The position numbers and the translations under genes are program-made. DNA of 64,000 nt from Roseibium litorale. GTDB lineage: Bacteria; Pseudomonadota; Alphaproteobacteria; Rhizobiales; Stappiaceae. Shown here in pieces: positions 25,596 to 35,405 of the stretch (within the stretch, counting starts at the first letter, position 1; each line of letters starts with the position of its first letter). The DNA lies in NCBI RefSeq assembly GCF_014842915.1, contig NZ_JACYXI010000007.1, forward strand, positions 1-64,000. The letters are read 5' to 3'. The notes under the pieces are model-generated. The model did not search any database. It saw only the letters and a list, made by a program, of their open reading frames with translations, and was not told the DNA's origin.

Positions 25596-26759
25596 ATGAC
25601 CACCCTTCCCTCCGTCAACTGGTCCTACCCCACATCTGTCCGTTTCGGCGTTGGCCGGATCAAGGAACTGCCCGATGCCGTGAAGGCTGCGGGCATGAAG
25701 AAGCCCCTCCTGGTCACGGACCCCGGCCTGGCGGGCCTGCCGATGGTGGCCGACGCGATCGCAAGTCTGAAGGCCGCGGGTCTCGACGCTGCTGTTTTCT
25801 CAGACGTCAAGCCGAACCCGATCGACAAAAACGTCGAGGCCGGTGTTGCCGCCTATAAAGCCGGCGGTCATGACGGCGTGATCGCCTTTGGAGGTGGCTC
25901 GGGGCTTGATGCGGGCAAGCTGATTGCCTTCATGTCCGGCCAGACCCGCCCGATCTGGGACTTCGAGGACATCGGTGACTGGTGGACCCGTGCCGATCCG
26001 GCAGGCATTGCCCCCATCGTCGCCGTTCCCACCACTGCAGGCACCGGCTCGGAAGTGGGCCGCGCCGGTGTGGTCACCAATTCGGCGACCCACACCAAGA
26101 AGGTGATCTTCCATCCGAAGATGCTGCCCGCCGTGGTGATCTGCGATCCGGAACTCACCGCCAAGATGCCCCGGATGATCACCGTTGGCACCGGCATGGA
26201 CGCACTGGCCCATTGCCTGGAAGCCTATTCCTCGCCCTTCTATCACCCGATGTCGGAAGGCATCGCGCTGGAAGGCATGCGGCTGGTGTTTGAAAACCTG
26301 CCGAAGGTCGTTGCGGACGGTTCCGATCTGGAAGCCCGCGGCCATCTGATGAGCGCGGCGGCCATGGGCGCCGTCGCCTTCCAGAAGGGCCTTGGCGCCA
26401 TCCACTCCCTGTCCCACCCGGTCGGCGCGCTCTATGACACGCACCATGGCATGACCAACGCCGTGTTCATGCCCTATGTGCTGCAGTTCAATAAGCCAGC
26501 CATTGAGCAGAAGTTCGAGCGCCTTGCCGGGTTCCTAGGTTTCAAGGGCGGCTATCAGGGTGTGCTCGACGCCGTGCTCAAGCTGCGCGAAGATCTGGGC
26601 GTGCCGCACACGCTCTCCGGCCTGAATGTGGATGATGCCAAGCGCGAGCTGATTGCGGAAATGGCCATTGTCGATCCGACGGCAGGCGGCAATCCGGTTG
26701 AGCTGACCAAGGACGGCGCGCTCGCCATCTTCGACAAGGCGATGAGCGGCGAAGTCTGA
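25596..26759 (+). CDS. Iron-containing alcohol dehydrogenase
   Basis: 387 residues, group III Fe-dependent alcohol dehydrogenase. GGGSGLDAGKL (NAD binding), PTTAGTGSEVGR, and metal-ligand motifs GMDALAHCLEAYSS and GAIHSLSHPVGALYDTHHGMTNA are all intact. It would interconvert an alcohol and an aldehyde in the cytoplasm and is last in the RpiR-controlled cluster. It is separated from the aldehyde dehydrogenase by 240 bases containing a repeat, so it could also have its own promoter. A terminator follows. Confidence 0.93.
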   Translation: MTTLPSVNWSYPTSVRFGVGRIKELPDAVKAAGMKKPLLVTDPGLAGLPMVADAIASLKAAGLDAAVFSDVKPNPIDKNVEAGVAAYKAGGHDGVIAFGGGSGLDAGKLIAFMSGQTRPIWDFEDIGDWWTRADPAGIAPIVAVPTTAGTGSEVGRAGVVTNSATHTKKVIFHPKMLPAVVICDPELTAKMPRMITVGTGMDALAHCLEAYSSPFYHPMSEGIALEGMRLVFENLPKVVADGSDLEARGHLMSAAAMGAVAFQKGLGAIHSLSHPVGALYDTHHGMTNAVFMPYVLQFNKPAIEQKFERLAGFLGFKGGYQGVLDAVLKLREDLGVPHTLSGLNVDDAKRELIAEMAIVDPTAGGNPVELTKDGALAIFDKAMSGEV

Positions 26760-26797
26760 GGCACCTCCGGAAAACCTGAAAGTAAATGACATGTATT

Positions 26798-26830
26798 CAG
26801 GCTTCGCCCGGCAAGGCGGAGCCTGTTTCA
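26798..26830 (+). terminator. Terminator of the RpiR-regulated cluster
   Basis: CAGGCT-TC-GCC (26798-26808) pairs with GGC-GG-AGCCTG (26815-26825), followed by TTTCA, 40 bases after the alcohol dehydrogenase stop. Confidence 0.6.
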
Positions 26831-26972
26831 CTTGAACTCAAACTCAGAGGCAGCGCAATCGTAACCAAGCAAAGACAAAGTGTAATATTTTGTAATTTAT
26901 GGGCTTTTACGTAAGACAGGGCACGTGTCCCGGGGCATACCCGGAAGATCGAACGCAACAGAGACGCAAGCC

Positions 26973-27470
26973 ATGTCCAAATTCTTCTCAAAATATGCAA
27001 CTCCCTTCACCACAGGGCTGTTTCTCGTCTCCCTGATTTCCGGGATAGCCCTCTTCTTTCACTTCGGCCCAGCTGCCTTCCACGGCATGCACGAATGGCT
27101 CAGCATGGTGCTGATCCTCCCGTTCGTGCTGCACATCTGGAAAAACTGGCGGCCTTTCGTTTGCTACTTCAAACGCCTGCCCATGCTGATTGCTCTGGCG
27201 GCTTCCGTCGCTGCATCCGCTGTGTTCTTCATCCCCTCGGAGAACGAAGGTGGCGGCAACCCTCTGGTCGGGGTCCTGCGCACCGTTCAGGCGGCTCCAG
27301 TGTCGCTGATCGCCCCCCTTTATGGACTGGATACCGCTGAGCTGACGGCAAAGCTGAATGCCGCGGGAATGCCGCCAGCTGGACCGGATCAGAGCTTGGC
27401 AGACATCGCGTCAAGCAACGGCAAATCGGACCGGGACATGGCTGTCTTCCTTGCCGGCCTGAAGCCTTAA
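26973..27470 (+). CDS. DUF4405 domain-containing membrane protein
   Basis: 165 residues. Three hydrophobic segments (about 10-30, 42-60 and 72-92) with HEWLSMVLILPFVLHIWKNW, the His-bearing helix of the DUF4405/cytochrome-b-like fold, so it may bind heme in the cytoplasmic membrane. The C-terminal 70 residues are soluble (LIAPLYGLDTAELTAKLNAAGMPPAGPDQSLADIASSNGKSDRDMAVFLAGL), a short helical domain seen in related proteins. The function is unknown. The start at 26973 is preferred; the ribosome site is weak. It ends 4 bases inside the convergent ChaC-like gene. Confidence 0.75.
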   Translation: MSKFFSKYATPFTTGLFLVSLISGIALFFHFGPAAFHGMHEWLSMVLILPFVLHIWKNWRPFVCYFKRLPMLIALAASVAASAVFFIPSENEGGGNPLVGVLRTVQAAPVSLIAPLYGLDTAELTAKLNAAGMPPAGPDQSLADIASSNGKSDRDMAVFLAGLKP

Positions 27471-28210
27471 GGCTGTCCTGACGGCGCGGACTTATAAGCC
27501 CGCGCCTTGTCCCGGAGCTCGAACAGCTCGGCATCTTCTATGCTCAGGAGCTCAAAGGCGCTGGCCAGCTTCTCCACATAGTCGATGTTCGGCCCCAAAT
27601 GCCCCTCCGCCCGCGCAATGATGCGGGCGGTCTCGTCCAGGCTCATCGGCGGCAGCAGAAGCGGATTGCCGGGATTGACCACGAAGGAGAGGGCTTCCAC
27701 CCTTCCCTGCTCGGTCCCGACCGGCAGAAACTCGGGAACATAGGAGAAGAAGAGCATTTCCCTGCGCCAGACGAAATGGCTCTCTTCCTCCGCGATCTCG
27801 GCCGGTATGCGGAAGGCGAGACCATCACAGGTTCCGCCTTTGTCGAGACCTGCCATAAGACCTGGGCACTCCGGCGTTCCGCGCCCAAATTCGGAACGCA
27901 GACAGAAACGCCGGTGATAGCCCTCAAGATGCGCCCGCCGCACTTCGGAAAAGTGAAACGCCGGTTCCCACATCAGCGACCCGTAGGCGAAAACCCACAT
28001 GTCCTGACCTTCCCGGCCCGCAAGAGTTTCGCGGCGGGACGCCTCCCGGTTCTCATCACTCCGCCGCATGCTGACAGGCAGCCCGTTCTCTTTCAGGCGC
28101 TCGTCCAAATCGCTGAAATCACGGTTTCTGTAGGTGGACTGGTCTGCAGGAACGATTTTTCCGCGCAATGCGGGGTGATGGCGGAAGGGATCTTCAAACA
28201 CCTGCGGCAA
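27467..28210 (-). CDS. ChaC-like glutathione-specific gamma-glutamylcyclotransferase
   Basis: 247 residues. The N-terminal extension (DPFRHHPALRGKI) looks genuine and leads to the gamma-glutamylcyclotransferase core: MWVFAYGSLMWEPAF at about residue 71 (the YGSL substrate loop) and VWRREM with the likely catalytic glutamate. The family converts glutathione to 5-oxoproline and Cys-Gly in the cytoplasm. The start is an unusual TTG at 28210: a stop lies just upstream in frame, and AAGGA is close. Its 3' end overlaps the DUF4405 gene on the other strand by 4 bases. Confidence 0.85.
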   Translation of the reverse strand: MPQVFEDPFRHHPALRGKIVPADQSTYRNRDFSDLDERLKENGLPVSMRRSDENREASRRETLAGREGQDMWVFAYGSLMWEPAFHFSEVRRAHLEGYHRRFCLRSEFGRGTPECPGLMAGLDKGGTCDGLAFRIPAEIAEEESHFVWRREMLFFSYVPEFLPVGTEQGRVEALSFVVNPGNPLLLPPMSLDETARIIARAEGHLGPNIDYVEKLASAFELLSIEDAELFELRDKARAYKSAPSGQP

Positions 28211-28303
28211 TGTCCTTGAATGAAATCAGCGTCCGAATGCCAAGTGTGGCTGTGCTGTCTAATCTTAGGACCTGCGCAATCGAACTCAAGCGGGAAGCCT
28301 GGA

Positions 28304-28340
28304 AAATAAAAAACGCGCGGCCGACAACAGACCGCGCGTT
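28304..28340 (-). terminator. Terminator of the choline transporter operon
   Basis: AACGCGCGG / CCGCGCGTT (28312-28320 and 28332-28340), followed on the minus strand by TTTTTTATTT, just past the choV stop. Confidence 0.85.
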
Positions 28341-28363
28341 CAAAGTCACCCTTCACTGTCCAC

Positions 28364-29395
28364 TCAAGACAGACAGGCAAGAACCTCTGCTTCGGTAATC
28401 ACCCCGACAGGACCGGAAGGTCCGACAACGAAGATGCTGTTGCCGATTTCCTGCTTTTGCCGGATCACCTGGCGCAGCGGCGCTTCGGGAGCGCAGGTCG
28501 CAGCATCCGACGGAATGGTGTCACTGTTCAGCTCCGCCATAATGTCTTTCGCGCGCAGCACGTTCAGCGGGTTCATGTGTCCGACAAAATCAGCCACATA
28601 AGGATTGGCCGGGCGCCGGACGATTTCCTGGGGCGTTCCAAGCTGGATCACACGCCCACCTTCCATGATGGCGATGCGGGAACCGATCTTCGCGGCCTCG
28701 TCCAGATCATGGCTGACGAAGATGATGGTGCGGTTGAGGCTCTTCTGCAGGTCCAGAAGCTCATCCTGCAGCCGGTCGCGGATCAAAGGATCAAGGGCCG
28801 AGAAAGGCTCATCCATCAGCAGGATCGGCGCATCGGTCGCAAAGGCGCGGGCAAGGCCAACGCGCTGCTGCATGCCGCCTGACAGCTCATGAACATACTT
28901 TTCGCCCCAGCCATCCAGCCCGACCAGTTTCAGCTGATCTTCGACGCGTGCCCGGCGCTCCCGCTCGCGGACACCGGCAAGCTCAAGACCAAAACCGACA
29001 TTCTCGGCAACCGTCCGCCAGGGAAGCAAAGCGAATTGCTGAAAAACCATCGCAATACGGTGACGGCGCAGGGCCCTGAGATCATCGGTGGAACACGCCG
29101 CCGGATTGATCACACTGTCTCCGTCGCGCACTTCAACAGCGCCGCGGATGACTGGGTTAAGGCCGTTCACCGCTCTGAGCAGCGTGGACTTGCCCGATCC
29201 GGACAGGCCCATGAGCACGATCACCTCGCCCTCGTTAATGTCAAAGTTGGCACCTGCGACGCCGAGGGTTTGGCCGGTTTCAGCCTGAATTTCCTCGCGT
29301 GTCGCACCCTTATCGATCATCGGGAGCGCTGTTTCCGGCTTTTCACCGAAAACGATATCAACGTCCTTAAAACTGACGATTGGTCTGGTCATCAC
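28364..29395 (-). CDS. choV: Choline ABC transporter ATP-binding protein
   Basis: 343 residues. The ATPase signatures are complete: Walker A GLSGSGKST, Q-loop VFQQFALLPW, ABC motif LSGGMQQR, Walker B ILLMDEPFSAL and the switch His in FVSHD. A C-terminal CBS-like sensor stretch (RQKQEIGNSIFVVGPSGPVGVITEAEVLACL) is typical of ProV/ChoV. The insertion TREEIQAETGQTLGVAGANF marks the choline subgroup. It overlaps choW by 4 bases. Confidence 0.92.
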   Translation of the reverse strand: MMTRPIVSFKDVDIVFGEKPETALPMIDKGATREEIQAETGQTLGVAGANFDINEGEVIVLMGLSGSGKSTLLRAVNGLNPVIRGAVEVRDGDSVINPAACSTDDLRALRRHRIAMVFQQFALLPWRTVAENVGFGLELAGVRERERRARVEDQLKLVGLDGWGEKYVHELSGGMQQRVGLARAFATDAPILLMDEPFSALDPLIRDRLQDELLDLQKSLNRTIIFVSHDLDEAAKIGSRIAIMEGGRVIQLGTPQEIVRRPANPYVADFVGHMNPLNVLRAKDIMAELNSDTIPSDAATCAPEAPLRQVIRQKQEIGNSIFVVGPSGPVGVITEAEVLACLS

Positions 29396-30270
29396 TTGTT
29401 CCCTCCTGCCGGTTCGGCCCGGAAGAACCGGTCGAGAACGATGGCAATCAGGACGATGGCAACGCCCACTTCAAAACCCTTGGCAATGTTCACCGTGTTC
29501 AGCGCGCGCAGGGTTGGAACGCCAAGACCGTCCGCGCCGACAAGGGCGGCGATCACGACCATGGAGAGCGACAGCATGATGGTCTGGGTCAGGCCCGCCA
29601 TGATCTGCGGCAGCGCATAGGGCAACTCGATCTTCCAGAGCAGTTGCGACTTGGTCGCCCCAAAGGCCTGCCCGGCTTCCAGCAGATGCGTCGGCGTGGA
29701 GGACACGCCCAGCTGGGTAAGACGGATAGGGGCCGGAATGGCGAAAATGACCGTCGCGATGAGACCTGGAACCATACCGAGACCAAACAGGATCAGAGCC
29801 GGAATGAGATACACAAAGGTCGGAATGGTCTGCATCAGATCAAGGATCGGCCGGAGCACGGCGAAAAGCTTTGGCCGGTGCGCAGCGGCAACTCCAACCG
29901 GAATGCCGATGATCATGCAGACGAGACTTGCGGCAACCACCAGCGCCAGCGTTTCCGTGGTTTCCTTCCAATAGCCCTGATTGATGATCAGCAGCATGGA
30001 GAAAGCAACGAACAGTGGAAACGAAATGCTGCGCCGGACGATATAAGCAAGGATGGTGGCAATGGCGACGATCACGAGCGGATGCGGCGCCTGCAGCAGG
30101 AACAGAATGCCATCGATCATGGTTTCGAGGGCAACAGATATGCCGTCAAACACCCAGTAGGCATTGTCAGTCAGCCAGTCGACCAGGGCCTTTGCCCAGG
30201 CGCCGATCGGGATCTTGTGGTCAATCAGCCAATCCAAAATTCGGTCTCCAGAGAGGTATTGGTCCGGCAC
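29392..30270 (-). CDS. choW: Choline ABC transporter permease
   Basis: 292 residues with about six membrane segments and the conserved permease loop EAGQAFGATKSQLLWKIELPYALPQIMAGLTQ that contacts the ATPase. It belongs to the ProW/ChoW family for quaternary amines. It sits between the ChoX and ChoV genes, overlapping choV by 4 bases. With choX it imports choline for the betaine pathway encoded divergently. Confidence 0.92.
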   Translation of the reverse strand: MPDQYLSGDRILDWLIDHKIPIGAWAKALVDWLTDNAYWVFDGISVALETMIDGILFLLQAPHPLVIVAIATILAYIVRRSISFPLFVAFSMLLIINQGYWKETTETLALVVAASLVCMIIGIPVGVAAAHRPKLFAVLRPILDLMQTIPTFVYLIPALILFGLGMVPGLIATVIFAIPAPIRLTQLGVSSTPTHLLEAGQAFGATKSQLLWKIELPYALPQIMAGLTQTIMLSLSMVVIAALVGADGLGVPTLRALNTVNIAKGFEVGVAIVLIAIVLDRFFRAEPAGGNK

Positions 30271-30342
30271 CTTAAACAGATGCCGGGAGAACCGCGCCGG
30301 AGGTAAGCAACCGGCGCGGCAATGATGCGCGGGTTACTTGGC

Positions 30343-31281
30343 TCAGAGTGCCTTCTTGACGGCATCCAGAGCAGGGGTGCCATCCGTTGCGGTGACACCA
30401 TCGAGCCAGACGCTGTAAATGTCCGGATGCTTCTTCAGCCACTCACGGGCAGCTGCCTTGCCATCTGCGCCGTCATTGAGGATCGCGCCCATGATCTCGT
30501 TTTCCATCGGCAGCGTGAACTCAAGATTTTCCAGCAGCTTGCCGACATTCGGGCATTCGGCGGCATAGCCCTTGCGGACATTGGTGTAGACCGTTGCACC
30601 GCCATAATCCGGACCGAAGAAGTCGTCACCGCCATCCAGATACGCCATCTCGAAATTGGCGTTCATCGGATGCGGCTCCCAGCCAAGGAAGACAATGTCC
30701 TTCTGGCGCTTTTCGTTGCGGGCAACCTGAGCCAGCATGCCCTGCTCGGAGGACTCAACAACGTCGAAACCCTTGAGGCCAAAGGCATCCTGTTCAATCA
30801 TATCGAGGATCAGACGGTTGCCGTCATTGCCCGGCTCGATGCCGTAGATTTTGCCGTCCAGATCGTCCTTGAACTTCGCTATATCGGCAAAGGTCTTGAG
30901 GCCCTTGTCATAAGTGTATTTCGGAACTGCCAGCGTGTACTTCGCGCCCTGCAGGTTGGCGCGGACGGTCTCCACGCTGCCATCTTCACGATAGGCTTTG
31001 ATGTCACCTTCCATGGTCGGCATCCAGTTGCCCAGGAAGACGTCAATGTCGCCATTTTTCAACGACGCGTAAGTAACCGGCACGGACAGGATCTTCGTTT
31101 CAGTCTTGTAGCCAAGAGCTTCGAGAACAACGGAAGTTGCAGCAGTGGTGGCGGTGATGTCGGTCCAGCCGACATCAGAGAACCGCACGGTCTGGCAGCT
31201 TTCAGGTTCCGCCGCATAGGCCCCTGCAGTCAGAGCGAATGTCATCGCAACACCGGTGGCCATTTTGGCAACAAGGTTCAT
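30343..31281 (-). CDS. choX: Choline-binding periplasmic protein
   Basis: 312 residues with a Sec signal (cleavage near residue 23, AYAA-EPES). Aromatic residues that cage the quaternary amine in ChoX are visible in VGWTDI, LGNWMP and FLGWEPHPMN. Length and sequence match the choline-binding ChoX family more than ProX of the betaine type. GGAGG precedes the ATG. It is the first gene of choXWV and is divergent from betI, so the 247-base gap holds control sites for both. Confidence 0.92.
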   Translation of the reverse strand: MNLVAKMATGVAMTFALTAGAYAAEPESCQTVRFSDVGWTDITATTAATSVVLEALGYKTETKILSVPVTYASLKNGDIDVFLGNWMPTMEGDIKAYREDGSVETVRANLQGAKYTLAVPKYTYDKGLKTFADIAKFKDDLDGKIYGIEPGNDGNRLILDMIEQDAFGLKGFDVVESSEQGMLAQVARNEKRQKDIVFLGWEPHPMNANFEMAYLDGGDDFFGPDYGGATVYTNVRKGYAAECPNVGKLLENLEFTLPMENEIMGAILNDGADGKAAAREWLKKHPDIYSVWLDGVTATDGTPALDAVKKAL

Positions 31282-31476
31282 GGAAGATCCTCCTTTTCAA
31301 CTAATTTCACAGAACGCCCAGCAAGGCATGGCGCTTATATAGAGCAACACCAACAGCCGCACAGTCCAGCGCTCCGAAACATGCAACGGGGACTGCTTCA
31401 TACCGCCTCGCGGCGGCCTCAACCGTTGAATTCCCGACAAAGCAAACATTTTGCAGCCACGATTGCAAGTTTTTTA

Positions 31477-31496
31477 TTGATTGATCAGTCAATCAA
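31477..31496. promoter_or_regulatory. BetI operator-like perfect dyad
   Basis: TTGATTGA-TCAG-TCAATCAA, a 20-bp perfect inverted repeat centred about 42 bases upstream of betI and about 205 upstream of choX. The sequence and location fit autoregulation by BetI, relieved by choline. Confidence 0.75.
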
Positions 31497-31528
31497 AAAT
31501 AACTTGCCCGAAGTTGTTGGAGTGCGGA

Positions 31529-32158
31529 ATGCCTAAAGTTGGAATAGAAGTCATCAGGCGGAAGAGCCTTATCGAAGCCACGGTGGATGCGATCCACGAA
31601 CGGGGCTTCTGTGACGTGACCGTGGCGCAGATCGCCAAGCGGGCTGGCGTTTCCCCTGCGCTTGCCCACCACTATTTCGGCTCAAAGGATCAGCTTCTCG
31701 CCGCCACAATGGGGCATTTGCTGAAGGATCTGAGCGACGGAGTCCGGCAGCGCCTTGCAAAGGCTGAAACACCACGTGAGCGGATTTCGGCCATCATCGA
31801 TGGCAATTTTGCTCCGGCGCAGTTCCGCCCTTCAGTGATTGCCGCGTGGCTGGCCTTTTACGCTCAAGCCCGCACCACCCGCAGCAGCCAGCGCATCTTG
31901 AGGATTTATTCCTCACGCCTGCGCAGCAATCTGACGTTCAACCTGCGCAGTTTTATGAGCCGCGAGCAGGCCTTGAGCGTGGCAGAGGGCACTGCCTCCA
32001 TCATTGATGGCGCCTGGATCCGCCAGGCGCTGTCCGACGGCCCGAGCGACCGCGACACCGCGATCGCCATGGTCGAGGACTACGTTGAAACTCAAATCAG
32101 ACAGCATGCCGGCGAGAACCCCGAAAATGGCACCGCCGGTAGCCGGAAGATCCAATGA
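31529..32158 (+). CDS. betI: TetR-family choline-responsive repressor
   Basis: 209 residues. N-terminal TetR HTH ([51 protein letters not shown]), C-terminal ligand domain with [14 protein letters not shown] characteristic of BetI. It represses the choline-to-betaine genes in the absence of choline. The start at 31529 ([14 protein letters not shown]) matches the BetI family. It overlaps betA by 4 bases (ATGA). Confidence 0.94.
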   Translation: MPKVGIEVIRRKSLIEATVDAIHERGFCDVTVAQIAKRAGVSPALAHHYFGSKDQLLAATMGHLLKDLSDGVRQRLAKAETPRERISAIIDGNFAPAQFRPSVIAAWLAFYAQARTTRSSQRILRIYSSRLRSNLTFNLRSFMSREQALSVAEGTASIIDGAWIRQALSDGPSDRDTAIAMVEDYVETQIRQHAGENPENGTAGSRKIQ

Positions 32159-33813
32159 CCGATATTTACGACTACATCATCGTGGGCGCCGGATCCGCAG
32201 GTTGCACCCTGGCCTACCGTCTGTCGGAAGACCCGGCTGTCCGGGTGCTTCTTCTGGAATATGGCGGCACGGACGCAGGCCCCTTCATTCAGATGCCCGC
32301 CGCCCTATCCTATCCGATGAACATGTCCCGCTATGACTGGGGCTTTGAGAGTGAGCCGGAACCCTATCTGGGCGGACGGCGGCTTGCGACGCCACGCGGC
32401 AAGGTGATTGGCGGCTCCTCGTCGATCAACGGCATGGTCTATGTGCGCGGTCATGCACTTGACTATGACACCTGGCAGGACATGGGCGCTTCCGGCTGGT
32501 CCTATCAGGACGTCCTGCCCTATTTCCAGCGCATGGAAACAAGCCACAGCGGCGAAGCTGGCTTGCGCGGCACCAATGGCCCCTTGCATGTCACCCGCGG
32601 CACCAAGTGGAACCCGCTTTACGAGGCCTTCAAGTCAGCCGGACGGGAAGCCGGATATGGACTGACCGGCGACTACAACGGCTCCCGTCAGGAAGGCTTC
32701 GGCGACATGGAGATGACGGTCTACAAAGGCCGCCGCTGGTCCGCCGCCAATGCCTATCTGAAGCCCGCCCTGAAGCGTAAGAACCTTCAGCTGATCAAGG
32801 GCGCCCTTGCCCGCCGTGTGCTTTTTGAAGGCCGGAGAGCAAGCGATCTTGAGTACGAGGCAGGCGGTCAGGTTCTGACGGTGAAGGCCGCCCGGGAAAT
32901 CATTCTCGCCGCCTCATCCATTAACTCGCCAAAGCTGCTGCTTCAGTCAGGAATCGGTCCTGCCGAACATCTTAGGTCCCATGGAATAGAGGTGCTGGCA
33001 GACCGGCCAGGTGTCGGACAGAACCTGCAGGATCACTTGGAGCTTTATATTCAGCAGGCATGCCTCCAGCCCATTACGCTCTACAAGCACTGGAACCTGA
33101 TTTCCAAGGGCCTGATCGGATTGCAGTGGCTGCTTCAGGGACGCGGGCTTGGTGCGTCCAACCACTTTGAATCCTGCGCCTTCATCCGGTCAAAGGCCGG
33201 GGTTCAGTACCCGGACATCCAATACCACTTCCTGCCATTTGCAGTGCGTTACGATGGCAAGGCAGCGGCGGAAGGGCACGGCTTCCAGGCTCATGTCGGC
33301 CCCATGCGGTCGAAGTCACGCGGGCGGGTGGAACTGACGTCGGCGGATCCACGATCCAAGCCGTCGATCCTTTTCAACTATATGTCCCATGAAGAAGATT
33401 GGGCGGACTTCCGCACGGCCATCCGCCTGACCCGCGAGATCTTTGGTCAAGATGCCTTCACGCCCTACCGCGGCAAGGAGATCCAGCCTGGATCCGCTGT
33501 TCAGTCGGACGAAGACCTGAACAGCTTCATCAAGGAGCACGTGGAAAGCGCCTATCACCCTTGCGGGACCTGCAAGATGGGAGCGGCAGACGATCTTTCC
33601 GCGGTGGTAGATCCTGAATGCCGGGTTATCGGGGTTGAGGGCCTCAGAGTTGCGGACAGTTCGATCTTCCCGCAAATCACGAATGGCAACCTGAACGCCC
33701 CTTCGATTATGGTCGGTGAAAAGGCCGCCGACCACATTCTGGGCAAGGGCATGCTGCCGCGCTCCAATGCGCAGCCATGGATCAACCCGGACTGGGAAAC
33801 CAGCCAGCGCTGA
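32155..33813 (+). CDS. betA: Choline dehydrogenase
   Basis: 552 residues, GMC flavoprotein oxidoreductase. FAD-binding GxGxxG ([17 protein letters not shown]), GMC signature [19 protein letters not shown], and C-terminal catalytic-His region ([13 protein letters not shown] ... [24 protein letters not shown]). It oxidises choline to betaine aldehyde and is typically membrane-associated. It follows betI with an ATGA overlap. Confidence 0.95.
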   Translation: MTDIYDYIIVGAGSAGCTLAYRLSEDPAVRVLLLEYGGTDAGPFIQMPAALSYPMNMSRYDWGFESEPEPYLGGRRLATPRGKVIGGSSSINGMVYVRGHALDYDTWQDMGASGWSYQDVLPYFQRMETSHSGEAGLRGTNGPLHVTRGTKWNPLYEAFKSAGREAGYGLTGDYNGSRQEGFGDMEMTVYKGRRWSAANAYLKPALKRKNLQLIKGALARRVLFEGRRASDLEYEAGGQVLTVKAAREIILAASSINSPKLLLQSGIGPAEHLRSHGIEVLADRPGVGQNLQDHLELYIQQACLQPITLYKHWNLISKGLIGLQWLLQGRGLGASNHFESCAFIRSKAGVQYPDIQYHFLPFAVRYDGKAAAEGHGFQAHVGPMRSKSRGRVELTSADPRSKPSILFNYMSHEEDWADFRTAIRLTREIFGQDAFTPYRGKEIQPGSAVQSDEDLNSFIKEHVESAYHPCGTCKMGAADDLSAVVDPECRVIGVEGLRVADSSIFPQITNGNLNAPSIMVGEKAADHILGKGMLPRSNAQPWINPDWETSQR

Positions 33814-33857
33814 GCAATCCCGGAAGCCCGCAAACGGAACACAAAAGAGAGACAGAC

Positions 33858-35321
33858 ATGCGTGCACAACCAACCGCCTCTCACTACATCGGCGGCCGCT
33901 ATGTGGAAAGCGAAGCCGGTGAAACCTTCCCGTCGATCTATCCAGCGACCGGCGAAGCCATCGCCTCGCTGAAAAGCGCCGACGACGCCATCATCGAGGC
34001 AGCCGTGACTGCCGCGGTGGAAGGCCAGAAAGTCTGGGCCGCAAAAGCCCCCTCAGAACGGGCAAGCGTCCTGCGCCGCGCTGCGAGACTAATGCGCGAG
34101 CGCAATCACGAGCTGTCCGTTCTGGAAACGCTAGACACCGGCAAGCCGCTGCAAGAAACGCTTGTGGCCGATGCCGCCTCCGGTGCGGAATGCCTCGATT
34201 ATTTCGGCGCTCTCGCGTCTTCTCTGACGGGCGAGCACATCGACCTTGGCGGCTCCTTCGCCTACACCCGCCGCGAACCTCTGGGCGTTTGCGCAGGTAT
34301 CGGAGCTTGGAACTATCCGATCCAGATTGCGGCCTGGAAGGCTGCCCCGGCCCTTGCCTGCGGCAACTCCATGATCTTCAAGCCGTCCGAGGTCACCCCT
34401 CTTTCGGCCCTGAAGCTGGCTGAAATCTTCACGGAAGCAGGCCTGCCGGATGGCGTCTTCAACGTCATTCAGGGCTTTGGAGACGTGGGCGCAAAGCTTG
34501 TTGCCCATCCTGAGATCGCAAAAGTATCTCTCACAGGGTCAGTGCCGACCGGTGCGAAGGTTGCCGCTCTTGCCGGTGAGCACCTGAAAAAGACCACGAT
34601 GGAACTGGGCGGCAAGTCTCCTCTGATCATCTTTGATGACGCAGATCTGGAGAATGCGGTTTCCGCCGCGATCAACGCCAATTTCTATTCCAGTGGTCAG
34701 ATCTGCTCCAACGGCACCCGCGTCTTTGTTCAAAGCGGCATCCGGGAGAGATTTTTGCAGCGTCTGGCTGAGCGCATTGCCAACGCGAAGCTGGGCGATC
34801 CGCTTAATGAGGAAACCAACATCGGACCTCTCGTTTCCCTGCAACAGTTCGACAAGGTGCTGCACTACATTTCCCTCGGCAAAGGTGAAGGCGCGCGGCT
34901 TGTCTGCGGCGGGAAAGCCGCCACGGTACCGGACTTCCAGGACGGGCTTTTCATCGAACCGACCGTCTTCGCCGATGTCACCGACAACATGCGCATTGCC
35001 CGTGAGGAGATCTTCGGACCGGTGATGTGCGTCCTGTCCTTCGAAAGCGAGGAGGAAGTCATCCCGAGAGCGAACGACACCCCTTTCGGTCTCGCAGCCG
35101 GTGTCTTCACCAAGGACATTCAGCGTGCCCACCGGGTCATCGCCAAGCTTCAGGCAGGCACCTGCTGGATCAACACCTACAACCTCACCCCGGTGGAGAT
35201 GCCGTTCGGCGGCACCAAGAAGTCCGGCATTGGCCGCGAAAACGGCCACGCGGCGATCGAGCACTACAGCCAGATCAAGAGTGTCTACGTCGAAATGGGC
35301 GGCGTCGAAGCTGCCTTTTGA
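33858..35321 (+). CDS. betB: Betaine aldehyde dehydrogenase
   Basis: 487 residues. Aldehyde dehydrogenase motifs: [34 protein letters not shown] (general-base Glu) and [14 protein letters not shown] (catalytic Cys). [17 protein letters not shown] near the C-terminus is BetB-typical. It oxidises betaine aldehyde to the osmoprotectant glycine betaine. It is third in betI-betA-betB; no choline sulfatase gene (betC) is present. Start at 33858. Confidence 0.94.
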   Translation: MRAQPTASHYIGGRYVESEAGETFPSIYPATGEAIASLKSADDAIIEAAVTAAVEGQKVWAAKAPSERASVLRRAARLMRERNHELSVLETLDTGKPLQETLVADAASGAECLDYFGALASSLTGEHIDLGGSFAYTRREPLGVCAGIGAWNYPIQIAAWKAAPALACGNSMIFKPSEVTPLSALKLAEIFTEAGLPDGVFNVIQGFGDVGAKLVAHPEIAKVSLTGSVPTGAKVAALAGEHLKKTTMELGGKSPLIIFDDADLENAVSAAINANFYSSGQICSNGTRVFVQSGIRERFLQRLAERIANAKLGDPLNEETNIGPLVSLQQFDKVLHYISLGKGEGARLVCGGKAATVPDFQDGLFIEPTVFADVTDNMRIAREEIFGPVMCVLSFESEEEVIPRANDTPFGLAAGVFTKDIQRAHRVIAKLQAGTCWINTYNLTPVEMPFGGTKKSGIGRENGHAAIEHYSQIKSVYVEMGGVEAAF

Positions 35322-35345
35322 TCCCTCATATCTGCCTGCCAATCA

Positions 35346-35382
35346 GGGCCGCGCAGCTGAGAAAAGCTGTCGCGGCCTTTTT
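35346..35382 (+). terminator. Terminator of the bet operon
   Basis: GGCCGCGCAGCT and AGCTGTCGCGGCC form an imperfect stem followed by five T residues, 25 bases past betB. Confidence 0.75.
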
Positions 35383-35405
35383 CATCAGGCCCTATAAGCA
35401 GCAGC

